From contig NZ_SZVP01000015.1 of the NCBI RefSeq assembly GCF_005885605.1, forward strand, positions 33,684 through 97,683: a stretch of 64,000 nt of DNA, read 5' to 3'. Position 1 is the stretch's first letter; each line of letters starts with the position of its first letter. This DNA comes from Colwellia ponticola (GTDB lineage Bacteria > Pseudomonadota > Gammaproteobacteria > Enterobacterales > Alteromonadaceae). This document shows positions 7,972 through 17,217 of this stretch, piece after piece. A program made the position numbers and the translations under genes. The notes under the pieces were generated by a model, which ran no database searches, was not told where the DNA came from, and saw nothing but the letters and a program-made list of their open reading frames with translations.

Positions 7972-9177
7972 ATGGTTATTCGCGTATGCTGCTTTTTATT
8001 ACTACTGCTTTGCTTTCCTACTTTATCAGCGAATAACATTGAACAACTTAATAGCACCTTTTCCAAACAAGTAAATAGTCAACTGAGTCAATCGAGTATT
8101 CCCGGTGGCGCTTATGTGATGGTACAACATGGTGCTATAGCTGGCTTAGAAACCTTTGGTTATATTGATAAAGCGAAGTCTGACAAAGTGAATGAGCATA
8201 CCGTCTTTAGACTAGCGTCTGTGTCTAAAACATTTGCCGCCACGCTAACCACCATGTTAGCGCAAGAGCAGCAATTAACCCTATCGGATCCTATTACAAA
8301 ATACGTACCTGACTTTACATTAGCTGAAGTAGGGGCAGCACAAAAAATTCAACTAAAACATATATTGAGTCACTCAAGCGGTTTAATGCCTAATGCTTAT
8401 GATAACCTTCTTCATGAAAATTGGAGTATGAATAAAATTATTAACCGTTTTGATCGCGTTACCCCTATTTGCCAGCCTGAAAAGTGCTACGGTTATCAAA
8501 ATATTGCTTATGGTATGTTACAACCAGTAATTGAAGCTAGCCAAGATAAAAGTTATGCCGCGTTATTAAAAGAGCGCGTATTTACTCCACTGGATATGAC
8601 TGATGCATCAGTAGGGCTTAAGGCTTATAGAGCTCAAGTAAATACTGCTAAACCACATGTATTAAGAAAACGTGTAAGAACACAAACAAAGGATAAGCAA
8701 GGTCGTTATATTAGAAAAAACGTATGGCGTACGGTAAAGGTAACAGCAGACTTTTATAAAGTAGCGCCTGCGGCTGGTATTAATGCCAGTATTACTGACT
8801 TAGCTAAATGGTTAATTGCAAATTTAGGTTATGCGCCGCAAGTATTGTCGCCAACATTATTAACCGAGCTAACAACACCGCGCATTAGAACCCAAAAAGA
8901 TCTTCGTAAGCGCTATTGGCGTGAGTACTTAACCGATGCCCACTATGGCTATGGTTGGAGAATTTATCAATTTAAGGGGCGCCCTATTGTCTATCATTCT
9001 GGTTGGGTTGCTGGCTTTCGGGCCGAAATAGGTTATTCACCTGATTTAGATGTTGGTTTTGCCATACTGATTAATGCTGAATCGAATATTATTAATAAAA
9101 TATCGAGTCAGTTTTGGTCACAAGCCTATGACTTATTTGCACAACCTTTACCAGACTTAGCTAAATCAACACACTAA
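7972..9177 (+). CDS. Exported serine hydrolase of the beta-lactamase (class C/PBP4*) family
   Basis: A protein of about 401 residues. Counted from the ATG at 7972, the signal peptide spans residues 1-20, cleaved near TLSA-NN. The active-site motifs are SVSK at 83-86 (nucleophile Ser83, Lys86), YQN in CYGYQN, and HSG in VYHSGWVAGF in the usual place of KTG. These define serine esterases, peptidases and beta-lactamase-like enzymes acting in the periplasm; the substrate cannot be told. A TTG ten codons earlier would extend the frame but spoils the signal peptide. It ends nine bases from the convergent DsbA-family gene. Confidence 0.85.
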   Translation: MVIRVCCFLLLLLCFPTLSANNIEQLNSTFSKQVNSQLSQSSIPGGAYVMVQHGAIAGLETFGYIDKAKSDKVNEHTVFRLASVSKTFAATLTTMLAQEQQLTLSDPITKYVPDFTLAEVGAAQKIQLKHILSHSSGLMPNAYDNLLHENWSMNKIINRFDRVTPICQPEKCYGYQNIAYGMLQPVIEASQDKSYAALLKERVFTPLDMTDASVGLKAYRAQVNTAKPHVLRKRVRTQTKDKQGRYIRKNVWRTVKVTADFYKVAPAAGINASITDLAKWLIANLGYAPQVLSPTLLTELTTPRIRTQKDLRKRYWREYLTDAHYGYGWRIYQFKGRPIVYHSGWVAGFRAEIGYSPDLDVGFAILINAESNIINKISSQFWSQAYDLFAQPLPDLAKSTH

Positions 9178-9186
9178 ATCCACGAA

Positions 9187-9828
9187 CTAAATCGGTTGAT
9201 TAACGATAGCGGCAATCGCTGCTAATGTTTTTTTATCACACTGATAATCAATCGCAATTTGATAACGAACACCATTGACTTCCAGTACTAACGAAGGAAA
9301 GCCTTGTTGCGTTAACTCTCTGGCTAAATGTATTTGTTGTGCTAATTCTTTTTCAGTTTCATCGGCGTTAATATCAACAATAAATTGCGCTAAGTCGACA
9401 CTGAGTGATTTTTGTTGACTTAACTCTTCCGCTAAACCAATTAACACTGATATGTCTGAAGGGTTTAACGCCCGTAAATAATAAGCACGTTGAATAGCAT
9501 CCACCATGGCTATTTGACAGCCTTGCTTACTCGCTGCTATAGATGCTCTACAGGCATTATATGTTGAGCGTCTTGGCGTATTTTCCTGCCAAAAATCATA
9601 GTTAAACTCTGTACCTAACTTTGCTTCAATAGTGCGCCAATGACCTTTTATCATCTGTTGTTGCTCAAAAGGCATTGGCTTATCGCAATCGGGGGCTAAG
9701 CCACCGACAACGTATACCACCTCAATTGACGAAGGCAAATTGCTATAGAGTTTGTCCCATATAGGACGGTAGCCCCAACACCAACTACACATAGGATCAT
9801 AAATATAATATAACTTACTGCTCATCAT
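9187..9828 (-). CDS. DsbA-family thioredoxin-fold protein
   Basis: About 213 residues. CSWC lies at residues 14-17 in YYIYDPMCSWCWGYRP, the redox motif of the FrnE-like branch of DsbA proteins, followed by the helical insertion and a C-terminal FPSLVLEVNG containing the cis-Pro. No signal peptide is present, so it is probably a cytosolic oxidoreductase or isomerase. The start chosen has GGGAGAG seven bases upstream; 17 extra codons are open before it but lack a ribosome site. A 10-bp tandem repeat (9874-9909, actcaatacg) lies just upstream. Confidence 0.8.
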   Translation of the reverse strand: MMSSKLYYIYDPMCSWCWGYRPIWDKLYSNLPSSIEVVYVVGGLAPDCDKPMPFEQQQMIKGHWRTIEAKLGTEFNYDFWQENTPRRSTYNACRASIAASKQGCQIAMVDAIQRAYYLRALNPSDISVLIGLAEELSQQKSLSVDLAQFIVDINADETEKELAQQIHLARELTQQGFPSLVLEVNGVRYQIAIDYQCDKKTLAAIAAIVNQPI

Positions 9829-9873
9829 CGCCTCTCTCCCTTTTAAATCACTCATTAACCCGCTAACGATACT

Positions 9874-9909
9874 ACTCAATACGACTCAATACGACTCAAT
9901 ACTACTCGT
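9874..9909. repeat. 10-bp tandem repeat (actcaatacg)
   Basis: Three to four near-perfect copies of a 10-bp unit lie just upstream of the DsbA-family gene, overlapping the alternative N-terminal codons. The repeat supports the shorter start for that gene, since such repeats here are noncoding. Confidence 0.8.
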
Positions 9910-10066
9910 AGTAAGGCTAGTGCGGTAACCTACTTATAAAACATAACAATTTAAGCGCAGCAACTACAGTATAAATAAAACCATAGTCTGGACAGTTTAG
10001 CCATAGTCAGCAACAAGCACTTATTTATAATAACCGATATTAAGGCTATTTAAATGGATTACTCGC

Positions 10067-10795
10067 ATGCTAAAAACATTATTCAATACTACTCTATCAG
10101 CGTCTTTATTACTTATTAGCTCACTAGCCAGTGCCTCTTTAATTACCAATGGTAGCTTTGAAGAGCTTTTTTTCCCTGATAAATCAACAACACAGAGCGT
10201 AGCTCAAAATACCAAGTTACAAGCGTTTGCCAACAAAAACAGTACTTGGGATGTGTTTTATACTTTACCAGGTTGGGTAACAACTGCAGGTAACGGTATC
10301 GAGTTACAAAAACGTGTTGTTAGCGCTTCGGCCCAAGGTAATAACCATATTGAACTCGACTCTAAACGTGGTGGCTCATCAAATACAGTCATGACACAAA
10401 CTCTTGAGTCACTCACTGTTGGCGCTGAGTATTTATTAGAATTTTCTTACAAACCACGCACTAATACCCAAAACGATAATGGCATTAATGTATTTTGGTA
10501 TGATGCCGCCATAGATTTCGACCTAAATATGACGGCCGATTTAAGCGTTGACGGAGAAAATAAAACATCACCCGATTGGCAAGTAAAATCAATAAAACTA
10601 GTAGCACAAGCTGAAACAATGGATTTAAGCTTTGGTGCTTTTGGCAAACAAAATTCTTATGGCGGTTTACTTGATAATGTTTCGCTAGTACAAGTGAGTA
10701 ACACGACTACCGACATTCCAGAGCCGCCCATGTTAGCTTTATTATTACTTGGTTTTGCCGCATTAGTTCGCCGTCATCACAATAAAGCTAAATAA
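10067..10795 (+). CDS. PEP-CTERM sorting domain protein
   Basis: A 242-residue exported protein. The signal peptide is residues 1-24, and the mature part begins LITNGSFEE, the opening of DUF642/choice-of-anchor type carbohydrate-binding beta modules. It ends in a PEP-CTERM anchor: IPEPPM, a hydrophobic stretch LALLLLGFAALV, then RRHHNKAK. Such proteins are processed by an exosortase and usually linked to exopolysaccharide export; no exosortase gene lies in this window. It is monocistronic and ends at a hairpin that a mobile element has split. Confidence 0.85.
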   Translation: MLKTLFNTTLSASLLLISSLASASLITNGSFEELFFPDKSTTQSVAQNTKLQAFANKNSTWDVFYTLPGWVTTAGNGIELQKRVVSASAQGNNHIELDSKRGGSSNTVMTQTLESLTVGAEYLLEFSYKPRTNTQNDNGINVFWYDAAIDFDLNMTADLSVDGENKTSPDWQVKSIKLVAQAETMDLSFGAFGKQNSYGGLLDNVSLVQVSNTTTDIPEPPMLALLLLGFAALVRRHHNKAK

Positions 10796-10834
10796 GGCGC
10801 TACAAAGTAAACTTTCTCGGTCTGCCTTCATGTT

Positions 10835-10996
10835 ATACCAGTTTCATTAATTAGGTGATCTACTTTATACGCAGGAAAAACAGCCAAATACAAGGCATTT
10901 ATTTTAATAACTAGTTGTTCTAATTATAAAATAAATAACGCTGTAGTTGGTTTTTTTAACCAGTAGAAATGATCACATAGTTAGTGAGATTGGTAT
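10835..10996. mobile_element. 162-bp MITE-like element
   Basis: The terminal inverted repeats are about 27 bp: the left end ATACCAGTTTCATTAATTAG matches the reverse complement of the right end at most positions, including GTGATC inside. The interior shares TACTTTATACG-AGG with the element at 50983-51055. There is no coding capacity. It sits between two arms of an older inverted repeat (10810-10822 and about 11005-11017, 12 of 13 matching) that probably was the shared terminator of the convergent genes on either side. Confidence 0.75.
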
Positions 10997-11024
10997 TATA
11001 TAAATGACGGAGAAAGTTGCGCCC

Positions 11025-12173
11025 TTAGTTACTCACATCTAAAAATCCTTTAATGTCACTAAACCCCTTTATTCCTAAAAGCTCTGCCTTGTGCGCTAAT
11101 TCATCATGTTCAGTGCGCCCTGTTGCAAGGGTATATAAACAAGACAGCATAAACAGCACTAATTCATCGTGTTTATCACCTTTAACCTGCAAGTTACTTA
11201 CTTTATCTAAATGATTCAGTTGTTTAATTACCCTAGCATCAATATGCCATAAAGATAACATCAAACTTGACGCGGTATAAATACTCATATTCATAACTTG
11301 TTTAACATGGTAATTAAATGACTGTAAATCATCAATGCCCTATAATGAATGTAATATGAGCTGATGTTTATTATTATTTTTATGACAAAGTAATAATAAA
11401 CCTAATAATGCAAAAGTAAGTACTTGCTCAATTAAAACATTATCAAATTTAACCGTGACGCTGGACTGTTTTCGCAATAATTGAAATACTTTTGGTGCAG
11501 ATAAAAAGGCATGGCTACATTGATTAATAACGCTTTGCTCAACATGAGAGCTAAGTGCATCTTTAACTGAATAAACAATAGCTAAATTAATGACGGTATT
11601 AATGCCTAAGCTACGGCTAATTGCTTCTTCAATATTATTAGGGGTCTTACCATAAATGGCTTTACTGGCAAGTCCGAGTATACGCCCAGTAAAAACAAGA
11701 TCTTTTGCAATAATGTCAATAACGCGCTGTAAATTAAAGTTGTCTTGCTCTTTTTCACTTAATAGCCGTTGGCAACTATCAGACAAGGGCGGCATATTTT
11801 GTGCGATAACACTTAACGTGTGTTCATCACTACTATTGTCGCCAACAAGGGATAATTCTCTAAACTTAGCTGGGGTGATACCAAATTTATGACGAAAAGC
11901 GCGCTCAAAAGTAGCACGTTCAGAGTAACCCAACTTAACCACTAAGCTATTAATATTGATGTGCTCAGTCAGCAAGGCGTGTACACAGAGCTCATTTAAA
12001 TATTTTTGTTGAATCAGCTTAAAAGAGGTTTCTTCTTGGCTAAGCTTGCGCCGAAATGACGTCATACTCATCGCTAGCTCAGCAGCACATTGCTCAATGG
12101 TTAGTGTAGCCGGCACAGCGCTTGTTGTAAGTAATGAGTTAACGGCTTGGGTTAACAATAACTTTTGATTCAT
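11025..12173 (-). pseudogene. AraC-type HTH fused to HDOD domain, split by an in-frame TAG
   Basis: The first part (12173-11340, 277 codons) carries two AraC-type helix-turn-helices (LTIEQCAAELAMSMTSFRRKL and VVKLGYSERATFERAFRHKF, followed by GITPAKFREL). An HDOD signalling domain then begins at about residue 125 (NMPPLSDSCQRLL, DLVFTGRILGLASKAIYGKTP, IEEAISRSLGI). A TAG at 11342-11340 stops it inside the HDOD domain. The same frame stays open for 15 codons to an ATG at 11294 and on to 11025, and this part supplies the missing HDOD end (LMLSLWHIDARVIKQLNHLDK). Intact, it would be about 382 residues. The fusion is unusual, and the nonsense codon makes it a recent pseudogene or a sequencing error. 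Confidence 0.85.
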
Positions 12174-12367
12174 GTGTTTTATTTATGTAAATAGAGTAGC
12201 TAAATGCTCAAGATAACAACAGTTTACTTAATAATCCATTAAGCAAGTGCTTATTATGTCGTTTAATAAAACGGTAAAATAAGTAAATAAAATATGTTCA
12301 AGTTAATGCGGTTTAGACTTACTATGGCTCAAGCCATTATAAGACATAATATCTACAGGTAGGACAG

Positions 12368-12401
12368 CGCTTTAAAATAAAGATAAGGTTATTTTAAAGC
12401 G
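12368..12401 (-). terminator. Hairpin terminator after cfa
   Basis: A perfect 13-bp stem (12368-12380 with 12389-12401; CGCTTTAAAATAA) with an eight-base loop, 17 bases past the cfa stop. It marks the 3' end of the photolyase-to-cfa gene block. A U-run is lacking. Confidence 0.7.
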
Positions 12402-12417
12402 ACTGTATATCTAGTGA

Positions 12418-13644
12418 CTATTTTCTAGCGACTAAGTGCACGGTACTGGTTGAACGCTCTAAAAAGGCACCTTCACAGTAGGCAAAGTAGTAAAGCCACA
12501 AGCGTTTAAAAGTTTCATCGTAATCAAGGCTTGATAACTCTGGCCACGACGCTAAAAAATTATCGCGCCAATGCGCCAAGGTTTTAGCATAATCAAGACC
12601 AATATCATCAAGCGACTCAACCACTAATTGACTATGCTCAGTCAGATGTTGGGTCAGTACAGTAACCGAGGGTAAAAAACCGCCGGGGAAAATATAGCGT
12701 TGAATAAAATCAACATTACTTTTGTAGTAACTAAAGCGTTGATCAGCAATAGTAATTGCTTGAATAAGCAGTTTACCGCCCGCCTTTAACCTATCGTTAC
12801 ACTGTTTAAAGAAGCTAGGTAAATAATCAAAACCAACCGCTTCTATCATTTCAATAGAGACCACTTTGTCAAAAGTGCCGGTTAAGTCACGGTAATCTTC
12901 TTTAAGTAAAGTCACTTTATCGGCTAAGCCTAATGCGGTTATGCGGCTTTGCGCATAAGCATATTGTGCATCAGAAATTGTCGTGGTAGTGACATGACAG
13001 CCATAATGCTGAGCAGCATAAATAGCCAAGCCCCCCCACCCCGTACCAATTTCAAGTAAATGATCATCTTTCTTAAGGGCTAAGCGTTGGCATATTGTTG
13101 CCAATTTATGTTGTTGCGCTTCATCTAATGAGGCATTTTCGTGGGGATAAATAGCTGAAGAGTACATCATATCTGGATCTAAAAAGCGCGTGTATAGCTC
13201 ATTACCTAAATCATAATGCGCCAATATATTACGTTTTGAGCCTGATTGGGTATTACGATTCTGCCAATGGTTAATCGTGTTTTTCAGTTGATTTAGCCAA
13301 GATTTATTCGCTTCTAGGCTATCGGTTTGCTGCTGGGCTCTAGCAAAAATCCTAATCACATTGGTAAGGTTTGGGCTACTCCATTTACCTTCAATAAAAG
13401 CTTCTGCAGCGCCAATACTGCCACCTTTAACAAAATCACGATAGACACTGGTATCATGAATATGAATTTTGCCTTTAATAGTTTCATCAGGGACATTAGC
13501 AGGGAAATGAGAATGGACAGCGTCTTCAACAACTTCTAATTGCCCATAGGCAAATTTTGAGAACACGCCAAGCACTAAACTTCGACAGCGTTTGTCTAAC
13601 CAGTTAGCTTGTTTTAATAAACTAACTTCATTAATATTTTCCAT
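12418..13644 (-). CDS. cfa: Cyclopropane-fatty-acyl-phospholipid synthase
   Basis: A 408-residue SAM-dependent enzyme that adds a methylene bridge to unsaturated acyl chains of membrane phospholipids. It has an N-terminal lipid-binding region (IHIHDTSVYRDFVKGGSIGAAEAFIEGKW), HYDLGNELYTRFLDPDMMYSSAIY, and the SAM-binding glycine motif LEIGTGWGGLA. SIEMIEAVG and QAITIADQRF are typical of Cfa. It is the last gene of a minus-strand run with DUF1365, an FAD oxidoreductase, an SDR and an NTF2-like gene. That set recurs next to ECF11/ChrR pairs and is thought to modify fatty acids under singlet-oxygen stress. The 115-base gap upstream allows a second promoter. Confidence 0.92.
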   Translation of the reverse strand: MENINEVSLLKQANWLDKRCRSLVLGVFSKFAYGQLEVVEDAVHSHFPANVPDETIKGKIHIHDTSVYRDFVKGGSIGAAEAFIEGKWSSPNLTNVIRIFARAQQQTDSLEANKSWLNQLKNTINHWQNRNTQSGSKRNILAHYDLGNELYTRFLDPDMMYSSAIYPHENASLDEAQQHKLATICQRLALKKDDHLLEIGTGWGGLAIYAAQHYGCHVTTTTISDAQYAYAQSRITALGLADKVTLLKEDYRDLTGTFDKVVSIEMIEAVGFDYLPSFFKQCNDRLKAGGKLLIQAITIADQRFSYYKSNVDFIQRYIFPGGFLPSVTVLTQHLTEHSQLVVESLDDIGLDYAKTLAHWRDNFLASWPELSSLDYDETFKRLWLYYFAYCEGAFLERSTSTVHLVARK

Positions 13645-13728
13645 GGTATTCCCCTACTGCTTATTGCTTTTGTTGTGCTTGTTTGTTTCGTTGCTTATTT
13701 CTTGGTTGCTAAGCTAACACCTACTTAT

Positions 13729-13757
13729 ATTGCATATACAGTTATTGCATATACAGT
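13729..13757. repeat. Direct duplication of attgcatatacagtt
   Basis: Two adjacent copies of a 14- to 15-base unit lie just after the DUF1365 stop codon. As with the 14-bp array at the left edge, short duplication has occurred right at a gene end. Confidence 0.8.
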
Positions 13758-13759
13758 GG

Positions 13760-14572
13760 CTACTCTAGCTTTTGATAACCGATAAAAGGTACACGTTTAA
13801 TAAAGAGTTTCAGTGCTTGCCAATAAATAGTTAATACGACTTTTACTGTCATCACCGGTAATTGCGCCCAAATACGCAACAAACTTTTTTTAGTAAACGG
13901 TTTTTTCTTCATCACCAAACTGGCATCAAATAAGGTGGTGGCTTGGCCACTTTCTTCATCAATACGTTTGTTTTTAATGTTAACCAGCAACTTATCATCA
14001 CTAGAAGACGGCGGTGTTACCCGCCAAAAGTAAGTCATCGCTAAGTCCATAAACGGTGAAACCTGAAACGCTTTTTTCGTGGTTTTGTCACTTGAGTCAG
14101 CTAATAAATCCACTAAATAATAATGACGTTCATTCCAAGGAGTGTTGCTTACTTCCGCTAACATTTGTGTACATTGATCATTATGGTCATAACAAAAATA
14201 GAAGTTGGCTGGGCTGAAATAAATACCAAAGCATCTCACTTGTACCAACATAACAATTCGCTTTATCTCTGTGTGACCAGATAATTGCTTCACTTTATTT
14301 TTTATACGCACACTCAAAGGAAAGGGATCACCTGTTGGCTTCTCTTTTATCTTGTCTTTCGTGCTGACTTGAAGATAATCTTGCTCAACAAAGCGTAAAG
14401 GTCGATACCAGGAAAAACCAAAAATACCAAAGCCGTGGTTACTTTTTTCAACATCAGTAACATCGAGTGCCAACATATATAAACGATAATTAAAATCGTG
14501 TTTTTTCGGGCTAAACCGTCGATGAATAACATCACCAAGGTAAATATGGCTATGACTAAATGAAGTAGGCAT
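13760..14572 (-). CDS. DUF1365 domain-containing protein
   Basis: A 270-residue protein with DUF1365 signatures: GDVIHRRFSPKKHDFNYRLYMLALD near the start, VRCFGIYFSPANFYFCYD in the middle, and VSPFMDLAMTYFWRV. The C-terminus is basic and hydrophobic, suggesting membrane contact. The function is not established, but the gene is a standing partner of the FAD oxidoreductase, SDR and Cfa in photo-oxidative stress operons. It starts 11 bases after the stop of the FAD gene and is therefore co-transcribed. Confidence 0.88.
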   Translation of the reverse strand: MPTSFSHSHIYLGDVIHRRFSPKKHDFNYRLYMLALDVTDVEKSNHGFGIFGFSWYRPLRFVEQDYLQVSTKDKIKEKPTGDPFPLSVRIKNKVKQLSGHTEIKRIVMLVQVRCFGIYFSPANFYFCYDHNDQCTQMLAEVSNTPWNERHYYLVDLLADSSDKTTKKAFQVSPFMDLAMTYFWRVTPPSSSDDKLLVNIKNKRIDEESGQATTLFDASLVMKKKPFTKKSLLRIWAQLPVMTVKVVLTIYWQALKLFIKRVPFIGYQKLE

Positions 14573-14583
14573 TATATTAGCGC

Positions 14584-15855
14584 TTATCCTTTATCTATCA
14601 GTGACAAGTGACAATCAAAGCGCTGCGCTACTTCAACAGCACTTCTTACGCCGTCTTCATGAAAGCCACTGTGCCAATAAGCGCCAGCAAAATGAGTGTG
14701 ATTATGGCCACAAATTAACGGTCGTTGTTGCTGCGCTTTAATCGACTGAGTCGAGAAAACGGGGTGATGATAAGTAAACTCCCTTAATATTTCTTTCGGG
14801 TCGATAGCTGCCTTTTGATTTAAGGTTACGCAAAAAGTGTGTTTACTGTCAATGTTTTGCAATATATTCATATTATAAGTAACACTAGCGGGTTTGCTTC
14901 TATCTTGGCTTAATTGATAATTCCAACTTGCCCAGGCTTTTTTACGCTTAGGTAATAACTTTTTGTCAGTGTGCAATATCACACTATTAGCGCTGTAAGG
15001 CATAGCTGATAACACCGACTTTTCATCGTCACTGGCATCCTCTAATAAAGCTAGCGCTTGGTCTGAGTGACAGGCAATAACTACTTCATCAAATGTTTGA
15101 CTAGGTGAGTCAGTAAAATGTAACTGTACTTTATTATCATGTCGGGTAATGCCACTAATATTGGCATTAAGATGAATATTATCTTTAAAAGGCTGGCACA
15201 GGGGAGCTAAGTAACTACGAGAGCCTTGTGGAATAACATACCACTGCGGCCTATCAGCAATATTTAACAAACCGTGATTATGAAAGAATCGTACAAAAAA
15301 AGTAAATTCAAAATCTTCCATTTGCGCTAATGAACTTGACCATATAGCCGCGCCCATAGGCAAAATATAATGTTCAGCAAAAAAATCACTAAAGTGATGT
15401 GCTGTTAAAAATTCGCCTAAAGTTAGTCCCTCAATATATTGTTGTTGTGCATAAATACTTTTACACAATTTATTAAAGCGTAAAATTTCTTTCACTAACA
15501 ACCAAAATTTCGGCTTAAAAATATTGCGTCGTTGGGCAAATAAAGTATCCAAATTATGGCCATTATATTCCATACCCGATTGACAATTATGTACTGAAAA
15601 GCTCATTTCTGTGGGAATTTTACCAATGCCAATTTCATCTAATAATGCTAGGAAATTGGGGTAGGTTTTATTATTAAAAACAATAAAACCAGTGTCTATA
15701 GCGTGTTTTTCGCCCGCTTTTTCTATATCAACGGTTGCAGTATGACCGCCAATACAGTCATTTTTTTCAAACACGGTTACCTTATGTTTTTTAGCAAGTA
15801 AATAGGCTGCGGTTAATCCTGAAATGCCTGAGCCGATAATAGCAAAATGCTTCAT
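14584..15855 (-). CDS. FAD-dependent amine-oxidase-type oxidoreductase
   Basis: A 423-residue flavoprotein. The Rossmann motif GSGISG lies at residues 8-13, with the acidic end of the second strand at VFEKND and IGGHTATVD after it (the GG-doublet motif). The C-terminus has FAGAYWHSGFHEDGVRSAVEVAQR, the conserved closing FAD motif of the NAD/FAD-binding family COG2907. It resembles protoporphyrinogen oxidase and phytoene desaturase folds. In this operon it probably oxidises a lipid substrate with DUF1365 and Cfa. It lies 17 bases after the SDR gene. Confidence 0.88.
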   Translation of the reverse strand: MKHFAIIGSGISGLTAAYLLAKKHKVTVFEKNDCIGGHTATVDIEKAGEKHAIDTGFIVFNNKTYPNFLALLDEIGIGKIPTEMSFSVHNCQSGMEYNGHNLDTLFAQRRNIFKPKFWLLVKEILRFNKLCKSIYAQQQYIEGLTLGEFLTAHHFSDFFAEHYILPMGAAIWSSSLAQMEDFEFTFFVRFFHNHGLLNIADRPQWYVIPQGSRSYLAPLCQPFKDNIHLNANISGITRHDNKVQLHFTDSPSQTFDEVVIACHSDQALALLEDASDDEKSVLSAMPYSANSVILHTDKKLLPKRKKAWASWNYQLSQDRSKPASVTYNMNILQNIDSKHTFCVTLNQKAAIDPKEILREFTYHHPVFSTQSIKAQQQRPLICGHNHTHFAGAYWHSGFHEDGVRSAVEVAQRFDCHLSLIDKG

Positions 15856-15872
15856 TGTTTATCTGTCCTTGT

Positions 15873-16622
15873 TTAATTATCGCCACGTTCTTGTTTATTG
15901 CTAATAAGTCTCTGCCATAAAGACGCAGGTAAAAAGGCGAGTAATTTCATGGTAAGCGTTAAACGCTTGGGAAAATGTAGGTATTTTTTACGTTTTTCAA
16001 TGCCAACTATCATTCTATGCGCGGCTTGTTCACTGGTCAGTAAAAAAGGCATGGCAAAATCATTTTTATCGGTTAACGGCGTTCTGACAAAACCAGGGTG
16101 TACTAAGGTAACGTCGATGTCGTGTTTTGCTAAATCAAGTCGCAAGCTATTGGCTAAATAATCAACACCCGCCTTTGACGCGCCATATGCTTCGCTTCGG
16201 GGAAAAGGCAAAATAGTAGCACTTGAACTAACAAAGACTACTTGCCCACCTTTTTTAACTTGCGGTAAAAAATATTGTAGTAAAGTACCTAATGCGACCA
16301 GATTGGTATTAATAACACTAGCAAATAACTCTCCAGAAAAATTTTTCGCATCATCGATATAACGACAATCACCGGCATTTAAAATAAGTAAGTCTAATGA
16401 TTCACTACCGTCAGCTTGAATATCTTGCGCTGCGGATGCGACTTGCGTTGGTTGGGTGATATCAAATGAATAAGTTTTAAAAGCGCGTGCGACAAGAGTA
16501 TTGAGTTTATCCTGATTACGTCCACAAGCGATAACGTTATCACCTTGCGCACTATATTGTTCAAATAAGGCAAGACCAATACCAGATGTAGCACCGGTGA
16601 TCAAAATATTTTTAGCGGTCAT
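15873..16622 (-). CDS. Short-chain dehydrogenase/reductase
   Basis: A 249-residue classical SDR with nucleotide-binding TGATSGIG at residues 9-16, NAG in LILNAGDCRY, and the catalytic pair in YGASKAG (Tyr and Lys), with Ser in VFVSSSATIL. The C-terminal 40 residues (RLTLTMKLLAFLPASLWQRL) are hydrophobic and basic, suggesting membrane association. Its start overlaps the stop of the NTF2-like gene by one base (TAATG), which is translational coupling. The substrate is unknown; a lipid is likely from the context. Confidence 0.9.
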   Translation of the reverse strand: MTAKNILITGATSGIGLALFEQYSAQGDNVIACGRNQDKLNTLVARAFKTYSFDITQPTQVASAAQDIQADGSESLDLLILNAGDCRYIDDAKNFSGELFASVINTNLVALGTLLQYFLPQVKKGGQVVFVSSSATILPFPRSEAYGASKAGVDYLANSLRLDLAKHDIDVTLVHPGFVRTPLTDKNDFAMPFLLTSEQAAHRMIVGIEKRKKYLHFPKRLTLTMKLLAFLPASLWQRLISNKQERGDN

Positions 16623-17083
16623 TAGTTAGCTGCCTTGTTTTTTATCCATTTAGTCAACTTGCCAAATACGGGTAACTGCTCATAAAGCATAGCGCCTAAA
16701 TCTAGGTAGTCTCTATGATAAATAACTTTACTGTCTGCACCTTGAATATGTGAGCTACCCAGCACAATAACACAGTTACCTTTGTTCAACTTAGGGTGTT
16801 TATACGACATGGTCCAAAATATTGACGCTTGTGAGCCCTGCCAAATAACATCATCGATAATAAAATCACAAGATGATAAGTTTTGATAGAGGTTAGTAAA
16901 ATATTGATATAAATCGTCAAAACCTTCAACTTTGTGAATAGGGTCAATAAATGTCACCTGCTCATGATAAATAGTTGACAGTAATTGTAGATTATCTGTT
17001 GAGAGCTTTTGATAAACAGTAACAAAATTACTCAACCATAAAGGCGCCCCTTGTAGAGTGTCGGTTAATCTATCTTTTTTCAT
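16622..17083 (-). CDS. NTF2-like/SnoaL-like protein
   Basis: A 153-residue protein. Its core pattern YHEQVTFIDPIHKVEGFDDLYQYFTNLY is that of nuclear transport factor 2-like folds, and FDI-type strands continue as FIIDDVIWQGSQASIFWTMSY and SSHIQGADSKVIYHRDYLDLGAMLYEQLP. Members of this branch are constant neighbours of photolyase, SDR and Cfa in ECF11 regulons; no activity is proven. It begins 134 bases after photolyase and is coupled to the SDR gene that follows. Confidence 0.82.
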   Translation of the reverse strand: MKKDRLTDTLQGAPLWLSNFVTVYQKLSTDNLQLLSTIYHEQVTFIDPIHKVEGFDDLYQYFTNLYQNLSSCDFIIDDVIWQGSQASIFWTMSYKHPKLNKGNCVIVLGSSHIQGADSKVIYHRDYLDLGAMLYEQLPVFGKLTKWIKNKAAN

Positions 17084-17217
17084 GCTTATTGCCTTGTCAT
17101 ACTTATCTGTAAAAAATCACCTGATAAAAAATCACCTTACAAAGGGGATTGTTAAGCTGTTAGCTTACTCAACACTGAGCAAAGTAAGGAGCGTTTAACA
17201 ACGACAAAATTTACTCA

